DNA from: Caprimulgus europaeus
Taxonomy: Eukaryota; Chordata; Aves; Caprimulgiformes; Caprimulgidae
Assembly: GCA_907165065.1 (NCBI GenBank)
Contig: OU015541.1
Span: 372,001-436,000, forward strand
Length of the DNA stretch: 64,000 nt
Direction: 5' to 3'
Within the stretch, counting starts at the first letter, position 1; each line of letters begins with the position of its first letter. Under the pieces are notes generated by a model. It saw only the letters and a program-made list of their open reading frames with translations. It was not told where the DNA came from and made no database searches. Below are positions 55,811 through 64,000 of the stretch, piece by piece. The position numbers and the translations under genes are program-made.

Positions 55811-58800
55811 TTAGTTGGGGTTACTCTCTCGGCTGCTGCTTTGCTCTCGGCCCAGCTCCCGCTCTTTGTCTGCTGTGGAGGAGGAGGAGGAGGAAGATGA
55901 TGAGGAGGAGGAGGATGAAGAGCTGAGGGTCCGGCCTGAATGCTTGTAGGATGCAACGAGCTCCTGCAGCCGCTCCGGTGTGGGTTCCCACTTGGCAAAG
56001 CCCGCACTGTTCTGCAGGAAGAGGACGGCTGTGTTGTGCACGGCCTTGTAGTACATCTCCTCCCTGCAAGGGAAGACAAGAGGCACTCAGCACCGCCCCG
56101 TGCCCCTCTACCACACAACTGCCACCCCGACCCACTTCCTTGCACCCGCCCCTCTTCTTCCTGCGTGCCCTGTTCAAGACAAGTATTCATCTGTCTTTTT
56201 CTCTCATTATTCTGAGGAAAAGAGCAGGCAGAGTGCAGCGTCGGGCAATTCTGGGTAAGGCAGAGGCTCGTAAGCTTTCGGAAGAGAAGCACCGACGCTG
56301 CGCAGCCACGCGGCTCTCGACCAGCACACGAACCGGAACGTCGCAGTCCTGCAGACGACTCATCAGGGTAAGGCATCAGTCTTGGGCAGGTACAGAGAAC
56401 TCTGTGCTTAAGCACTTGTTGCTTAAACAATTTGTTGCTTGAACTTGTTAAACAGCTACAACCAGCTTGAGACCTCTCCCTGTCCCTCGCTTCTGCTTCC
56501 CCCCAAGTGACCCCGAATTGCTGCAGGATTTGGCACGCAGGAAACGCTGCTCAGCTGGCTCACCAGAGCAGCGGGCTGGCGGAGGAGCATGGGTGAGCAC
56601 CACAGCATCACATGTACGACCTGCTCACACTGGACCTGCACCCAAGGAATTCACCACCAAGCTTTTTGTTACTGAAATACCTCAGCAGCCATTGAATGAA
56701 CGTGAAATCCACAAGGCTGCACGCCTGTCTTAAAAACCCAGGGTGATTACGTGCTGTGTTTTTCCCTGCCTGCTCCCTACTTCCCATGGATTTCAACATG
56801 GAATAGGATATTTCTGTCACACGGCTTCAGAAACACATTCCCAGAAGGACCCAAGAAAAAGCCCTACTTTTTGCAGACGTGCTGAGACCCACTGCGGTAT
56901 TCGTGATCGAAGGCTGGCAGGATGAGCTGGTGCCGCTTGAACTTGCTCTGCTCCATGCGGGTCAGGGCCGGGGTCGGAGGGTCCCGCCACTCGGGGATGA
57001 AGACGATAAAGGAAAGAGGCTCACTGGAGCTCTCCAGCAGTTTCTAGTTCAAGGAGAAAAACCATCTCAGCGCTGGCTGAGCAGTGCCATGCCTAATGAT
57101 TCCCATGGAAAGGAAATGCTTCTGCTTCTGGAGCGGGGCCGCAGCAGCGACTCTCCTCCTGCCCTGCAGCCCTGCTGTGCGGGAGCAGCGGGGAGGAGAG
57201 CTGACTGCACAGCTCTGTTCAGAACAACTCCCCAGAGAAGTGAACGTACCTCAAAGTGAGAGACCATGGCATCCATCAGCTCCTCACAGAATGGAGGATT
57301 TGCCTCAAAAGAGCCACTTACAGGGAAGAAATCCAGGCATGGGCTGGAGGAAAAAGGCAGAGATCCCTATCAGACAGGCTAGAATTCTCATCTTCACACC
57401 TTAAAAGCATGCATTTCCTCAGAAATTCACACTCAGAGAGCCTGAATCCCCAGCAGCGCAGGGCCTGCTGCTTCTAACAGGACTGGTCACTGGGGACACA
57501 CTGATGCCACCGAAGGTGACTGCTGATTCAAGCTGACTGCTTGAGGGCCCAGGTGTCTCACTCTTCAGAACAAGGGCAAGCGCTGGCAGACCTGCAGACT
57601 GCGTCCCTCCAGGGACCAGAGCCCTCCAACAAGACTAAGGGCACAATCCTGACGGTTTCACAGCCAGCCCGTGCCCGCTCACTGCCCCTAGGCAGCCCTG
57701 AGGCACACACCCTTCTGAGCAGGCATCCCACAACCAACCACCGCCCTGAATGCACCCACACACGAGCCCGTCTCGAGTCACCGCATGCGCACACACCCAC
57801 ACAGAAACAGGGCGAGGGCACCGAACGTCAGACTCACCCCCTGGATCCGAAATACCCGTCTGTATCCAAGAAGGCCGAACAGTACTGTTTAAAATAGCAA
57901 TTCAGGGGCGAGGCAAAGCATTCAAAACTCACTCCAAAGAGCTTGTGGAGGGCTTCAAAGACATGCACAGGAAGTGCCCCCTGCAGACCAGTTCCTTCGT
58001 ACAGACCCACACCGAACATCATCTGAGGAGAGCAAACCCTGGTGAGCCGTGCCTGCACTCGCTGTTCCTGCTGCTCCCTTCACTGACCATGGACACGGGG
58101 CCACACGTCCATGCACCCACTCCTCTAGGTATGCAGGGCCCCCTCGTCCTTTCTCAAATTCGTGTAGGTCCCCTGCATGTACCCAAGAATGCTCTTTAGA
58201 TATTTCATCCAACGCAGGCCCCACAAAAGTCAGTTCTGTCAATCTCCACACAGATCCCCACGAACCTGTACCTGGCCCTCCGAGTCAAGAACTACTGAAG
58301 GTTTCTTTCATTAAATTTTATCTTTACCATCCCCGAGGTCTCCTGTCAAGGTAACAATTCCTCCCCAGACCACAGTCCTATCTCAAAACACCGGGAGCAG
58401 ACGATGACCTCAGTTTAAGCCCGATTTTGAATTCAGCCTCCAGAGCTGTGGAACTCCCCCAGAGCAAAGACAACCAGTTCAGTTCCCCACTATTCCTAAG
58501 GCTTTCTGACGTACAAATATGAGGAGACAGTACCTGATATCGACGGAGAAGGCACCAAACCCTGGGCAGAAACTTTTCAAAGCCAGAGTCATCAATGCAA
58601 CTGTACCGATAGAGAAGCCACTGGAAGGGAAAGCGCAGCCATTAGACACAAACAGAACAAAGGTGAGACAGGACACAAACACAGGGTGACAGGGAGAGGG
58701 ACACTGAGGAACAGCAGCAGCACGTGGGGCTCTGCACCAAGGCTTGTCAGCGCATCTTTTACCATGGGAACGAACCACAAGCTCTTCACCAGCAGGAATG

Positions 58801-61800
58801 GATGTGCGACATCAGTGAGTGTCCCTCAGCAAGGGCTGTGAGTGCAACGGCGCCCGCAGCACAGCGCGGATCCAAAGCACTCGCACACCACCCTGTGAGT
58901 GCTCCAGCAGGAGCCTGCCCTGCCCAAGGCGAGCAGCTGTCCTCACTGCTGCTGCTCCCAGGGCACTGACAGCCCCCGCCAGCTCAGCGCTCCGTCCCCC
59001 TGCACAGCCCCTCCCCTCAGAGGACAAGGGGAACGAAACCTCTGGCCACGGAGCGCTGTGTGGCCAGTCAGGCCGCACCGGCAGCCGGCCCGTACCAGCT
59101 TGCTGAAGTAGTTGCGGCTGACTTTCACCATCTCCCCCTTGTAGCGCACACACGCCACGTTGTTCTCCATGTGCATTTCCACGCTGGGGAGCGGTGGGGA
59201 GGGGATGGCCAGCCTCACTGGGTAGCAGTACACAAGCCTGTCCTGGACTTCAGGAGCTTCCACCTCGGCTGTGGGGAATAAAGAGAAAGGCAGCCCATGA
59301 GAATCCAAGGATGTCTGGGACAGATCTTCCTCCTCAAAACATGCAGTGACAGGAACAGGGCTAAAGAGCAGACTGGTCACTCCAAAACCCCCGTGGCAGT
59401 CCTTCACAGATCCTGCAGGCAGCTTCAGAGGTTCAGAGCTGATTCCCCAGGTTAATTCCACCATCCACTGCCAGAGCATGGAGAGAACCCATTTTACAGT
59501 GCTTCTCCATCTCTAACACAGCAGACCTGTAGACTGCACACAACCATTCCATTGCAAGGCACATTCCAGACAGGTAAAACACGTCCCTTGTCATTACTGC
59601 TGTTATTTCATTTTGCCTCAAACTCATCTGAAGCACAATAAATATTCCCAGGCTGTGAAGTGCAGGAGGCAAAGGAATTTCCCTGCCACCTTGTGGTCAC
59701 CCACGGCAGGAGGCAGCTCAGCCTCCAGCGGGAAAGAGCAAGTTCACGGGAAAGATCAGTCGGTAGGAGGCACGGATTCAATCATGTGGGAAGACAAGCA
59801 GCAAAAAGCAAGACACTGGGATCTGAAGGGAGTTTGAGGAGAGCTAGGACCCAAAAAGGAAAAGGACCACAGAACGGCGGTGACGAAAGAAGCAGGGACC
59901 GTGGAAGAAGGAAAACGTGACTAGAGGCAGAAATACAGACACAAACAAGGATGAAAACAGAGAAAAGATCGGGGAACATGAATCCTCTGCTGGGACAGGA
60001 AGAAGGGCGCATGGTGATGTGCTGGGAGGTAGAGGAGTGCAGAAGATGCTTAGAACCCAAGAGACATGGCAAAGGAGAATACAGGGAGGAGAGAGTGCTC
60101 AGCATTAGGGAGTGTCTGCTGGCCCCAGGAATTCATGAAGCAGCAGAGTAAAAAAGCCCAGTCCAGGGAAGTGAACTAACGCCGTGTTCAGTGTGGTCGA
60201 CTCCTAATAAGCTACTTAATCCTGACAGACCATACATTTATGATATTTGGTACTTCAGCTGGTAACAGTACCTGATGGAAGACACCCTGCCACTGCACAG
60301 GCACTGTGTGACTCCCAGCTAAGACCTGTGCTGCACCGGCTATTTCTGACTCTGGCCTCCCACCAGAGAACGCTGTTTGAGCGGGGGCAGCCCGGGGGGC
60401 GTTGCCCCCAGGCTGTAGCCCCACAGCCCTGCAGAGCTGGCTGCCTACCCGATATGTTGTTCTCTTTGAGGATGGCAAGATGCTTCTCCCGGATCCGCTT
60501 GACGTACTCCAGGGATATGTAGTAGATCTTGCTGCAGATGCCTTCGACAGAGTCCTTGGCTGCAGCAGACACGTGGGGCCCACACTGTTTGCGTAAGTGC
60601 TCCAGGCGGTCCTGCAGAACCAGAGAGCCAGAGTCCCTGACACAGCCCACCACCAGACTGCCCAGAGCCTCCACCCCGCTGCTGCTCCCATTTCAGAGAG
60701 CAAAGGAAAGCAATCGCAGCCTTCTCCAGAAGGACTTTTCTCTGGCCCCATCATGTCCCCCACCCTTTCCCGGGGTCCCTGCGCTCAGCTGCACGAGCAG
60801 AGGGGCACTGACCATGTAGTCCTCCTTAGAGGCAGAATGGTCCCGTCGCAGCCAGCTGAAGGTGTCCTCCACATTCCACTTCACCACCTTCCTGCTGTCT
60901 GGTGAAGCACTCCTACACAAAAAGAAGCAAGATTTAACCCATGGCTGCATGGCAAGATATCCCATCCCACCACAGCAGTTTTCTGTCAGCGGACGAACAC
61001 AGCTGCTGACACTTCCTCGAGGCCCTACACCCCGCCACTCCCCTCCAGGACTCCTCTGGAAAGTGCTTCCAGACATCTGTATGACTAGGGACTGCCATGC
61101 TCTCTCCAAACACAGTGCAGCTGTCTGCTGTCCCCTCTGCAACAGGAGAGGTGGATAAAGCATTTATCTACCACAGGAGTGATCTCGCCTCTCACTTTCA
61201 AATGCAGCCACTGCTAGGAACTTGTGGCTCTGAGAAAACTACCCCATTACCAAGGTTTTCACTTTCCCCACAAGGCAATCTTCCTCAGTTCTGTCCTCTG
61301 GCAGAACGTATCAGAAAACTCACACATGGTCTAATGAAATACCACTCTAAGCTTGTTGCAGTGAGTGTCCCCACATCCCTGTACTACCTCAGGGACACAC
61401 GGCAGAAGGCATGCCACGTCCAGTACCCTACAGATTCTCAGTTGTCTCTGCAAACACCCAGCCTCCCAACACTGGATTTTACTGGAACACAACTATCAAC
61501 AGATGCCTCCAGCACTACTGTTTTTTTCTGTACGTTCCTAACCTCGCTTCTCCTCAGTCAGATGATGACCAACACTGGATAAGGTGGGAGGCAGCAGCCC
61601 CTTCTAAAATCCCTGTAACCTTTTCTCTTTTCTGACCACGACAGCACTGTAAGAGGAACTCTGACCTGGATTCGATCAGCCGCTTGGCAGCCTCGGCATA
61701 CTTGAAGAGCAGCCTCTTGGCTTCCTCCCGGAACTTGATTCTGGATAACCTGAAGTATAAATTCACGTGCACTAGTGCCACAGCTGCCACGAAGGCAGGG

Positions 61801-63957
61801 AGGGCAGGTCCAGTTCCCAAGCTTTATCTTACCAGCACCCTACCACTTAATCAGCGAAAGTAAAGCACAAAAGCACAGAACCACAGCAGGTGAATCACTG
61901 CACCAGCCCAAGACAAAAACATCCCAGCAAGGTGCTCTGTCTTTGAACAGTACCTGATGGGAATGTCATTCATGATCTCTCTGAACATGGAAGGAGACAC
62001 TACTGGCTCGCAGTCACTCGGTAAAAGAGGATCTGTCCCTTTATCAACCACCTTCCTCTCCAACATCCAGCGATTAAAGGACTCCCTTGGGGGGTCAATC
62101 CCTAGAGAAGCAGAGAAAAAGGGTCTAATAAATATGATAAAGAGAGGCCCAGAAGCTCTGATAAGGATCATCACAGTGGAGTTCTGCCTAACGAGTTCAC
62201 AACCAACAGTGTCACAGAAGTATAATAATCACAAAAAGAGATTAAAAGGCCAAACAGACATAAACCAGAAGGAAGACACCCACAGTACTGCAGGACTGAG
62301 ATGACAAACAAGGGGAAGCCAACAGAAACTGACCTTCCCGCTGCTGGCAGAGCTCACGGTAGTGTTGCCGCAGCTTGAGAATGAGCTGGGATCGAAGCAG
62401 CTCCACCTCGGGGTGTGGAGAAAGCACTTCAGATGGTGCTCTCTGCTTAATCACTGCATTTGTCTGAATATCCAGGTCCCAATATACTCTGTGGCAGAAG
62501 CAAAGGTCATCAGGATGGCCAGATCATTGGCTAATTATCAAATACTACTTCCAAAGATGCTTCCCTGTGCTGTTTCACCCGCCAGGAAACTGAACTATCA
62601 AGACCCCTTGCAAAGACACAGAGGGGTGTTATGTCCCTCAGGTTCTTCTTCAAAGATGTCTGGAAGAGCAGGTATCTCTAATCTACCACCAAGAACAGAA
62701 GACAAATGGAGACAACTCACTCTGTTGGTCGTAAAAGAGCTCCCTGCTGTTTATCTTCAGGTGAAACACACCATGCCTTCAAAACAGAGGTTCCTGGGAT
62801 ACTGGGGGAGCTGGGGACTGGCTGAGCAGCTGTGTTCCCTGGGACGTCCGCCTAGGCGTGTAAAAGATTAATTACTGCCCCACAGAGAAAGGGAAAAGGG
62901 AAGCAGCCCAGTACACCAACCCACCCTGCACCAGTACACCCCTGGGGACACCCCTGCGACTTTCTCGAGCACACGTGCCTGCGGTTGGCCTGGGTTAACA
63001 CAGACACGCAAACCACCACGCTTCTCAGTCATCTCTCCTCGCCCAGCTGCCACACTCCACCTCAGGCTGCAAGAGACAAACGGCAACTGGGCAGGACCCA
63101 AGTCTGCTTCCACTTCTGCTCTCTGACCGCCAGCTGCCACAGCTCAAGCTGGACTAGGGTGGCCTGACCTTGCACATTTCAAAAAGCCCAGGTCCAACCC
63201 CGTAGGTGACAGCTCGAACAACATCCTTAAGCCTTTCTGTTTCACAGCACCAGACCCACCTTGGGCTTTTTCACACTGTTGCCACTCGGTGGAACCTCCT
63301 CAGAGAATCTCCTCTTCCTTTGCTTGCTCTCCACAGAAGTATCTATCATCCCACCTTCCAGTGGCATTGGAGCTGCATTCAATCCCAGAGGGTCTGACTA
63401 TGAGCATCCAAACAACAGAACACATCAGTTCATCAGCTGCCACGGCAGAGTCCCAAACAGAAGCAACAAACCCTCTTAATTTCCCATTTCACTGCCCCAG
63501 GCTCCCACGTGGACCAAAATAAGGACACCAATAGTCACACCTGCAGAAAGCAGGCTGTGTCTGTATGGGTTGTTTTTGTTAAAGCCTGAGATGAGAAAAA
63601 TGCAACACAACTCCCCCAGGGTGAGAGTTCTTGGAGCAGCACGCTGCACCTGGAGCAGCACTATCTGAACACGCAGGAGGAACGTCTCCTCAGAACCAGG
63701 CCAGAGACTGGACTCAGCGAGGAGTTCTGAAGGCAGAGACCTTCCCACACGTGCAATCTCACAATGCACGGCATCTGCCCCTGCAGGACGCCCCAGCCCT
63801 GGCGCAGCCCCTCCAGGCGGGCGCGTACTCACAATGACATCGTGCTGCCCCAGCACAGGCATTTCCCACAGGGACTGGTTCGTGAAGCGGTTGAAGTAGT
63901 AAGGGCGATTCTCCCGCTTGCTCCAGCACTTCTCCCAGCCAGCCTGCACCAGCTCAT
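55811..63957 (-). CDS. PCIF1: PCIF1 (CAPAM) cap-specific m6Am methyltransferase, 5' end outside window
   Basis: Nuclear enzyme that N6-methylates 2'-O-methyladenosine next to the mRNA cap and binds the phosphorylated CTD of RNA polymerase II. Fourteen exons in transcript order: 63833-63957, 63260-63397, 62721-62851, 62334-62488, 61954-62101, 61666-61749, 60813-60912, 60449-60611, 59096-59268, 58534-58620, 57838-58022, 57250-57343, 56868-57043, 55811-56063; all in phase, 669 residues plus a split codon (human 704). Visible: WW domain ([19 protein letters not shown], then NQSLWEMP) on the first exon; a basic NLS-like KQRKRR; helical core; the catalytic NPPF motif in [11 protein letters not shown] (exon 57250-57343); and a Ser-homopolymer tail ending SRESNPN. 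The N-terminal exon with the ATG lies past 64000. The Ser tract and 3'UTR are duplicated at 50.7-51.4 kb. Confidence 0.96.
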
Positions 63958-64000
63958 CTGAGAAGAGAGTCAGAGAGTCAGGAAGAAAACAGTCCTGCAC

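Overview
The window looks like a GC-rich, gene-dense piece of a bird genome, probably a microchromosome. The reasons are many short introns, several CpG islands, no Alu-type repeats, one decayed fragment that reads like a CR1 LINE, and proteins that are clearly vertebrate but differ from mammalian ones. The block SLC12A5 - MMP9 - ZNF335 - PCIF1 has the same order and relative orientations that I recall from human 20q13.12, here on the opposite strand. All exon boundaries were worked out by hand from splice signals, reading-frame continuity and remembered family sequence. No alignment or search was run.

Layout. 1-20,672, minus strand: 5' half of SLC12A5 (neuronal K-Cl cotransporter KCC2), with two alternative first exons (KCC2a at 20.6 kb, KCC2b at 14.7 kb) and eleven shared coding exons; the 3' half lies beyond base 1. 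21,534-26,101, minus: complete 13-exon MMP9 (gelatinase B) with TATA box, AP-1 site and poly(A) signal. 26.1-35.8 kb: intergenic, with one probable CR1 fragment near 31.7 kb. 36.3-46.6 kb, plus: complete ZNF335, 27 coding exons and 13 C2H2 fingers. 46.6-49.1 kb: intergenic, with a 14-copy 17-bp minisatellite and three AT-rich islands. 49,107-50,100, plus: a compact two-exon Iroquois-class (TALE) homeobox gene. 50.7-51.4 kb: a degenerate duplicate of the PCIF1 3' end. 51,573-52,283, minus: an intronless RNF182-like RING E3 ligase gene. 55,811-63,957 and beyond, minus: PCIF1 (cap-adjacent m6Am methyltransferase), 14 exons including the last; the start codon lies past base 64,000.

Most notable. 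(1) An Iroquois-class gene and an RNF182-like gene sit between ZNF335 and PCIF1, which as I recall are almost adjacent in mammals. (2) The PCIF1 terminal exon and 3'UTR are duplicated about 4.2 kb away; the noncoding parts are nearly identical while the coding parts have diverged, which suggests gene conversion or selection on the 3'UTR. (3) SLC12A5 carries a near-consensus RE1/NRSE in the KCC2b first intron, RFX X-box palindromes, and a regular triple array of OTX/PITX-type sites. (4) ZNF335 exon 20 holds a 30-bp in-frame triplication in which two copies have lost a zinc-finger cysteine.

The genes do not form an operon-like unit. The block joins housekeeping or regulatory genes (ZNF335, PCIF1) with tissue-restricted ones (KCC2 in neurons, MMP9 in inflammation and remodelling, a homeobox gene), so separate promoters and enhancers are expected and are what the sequence shows.
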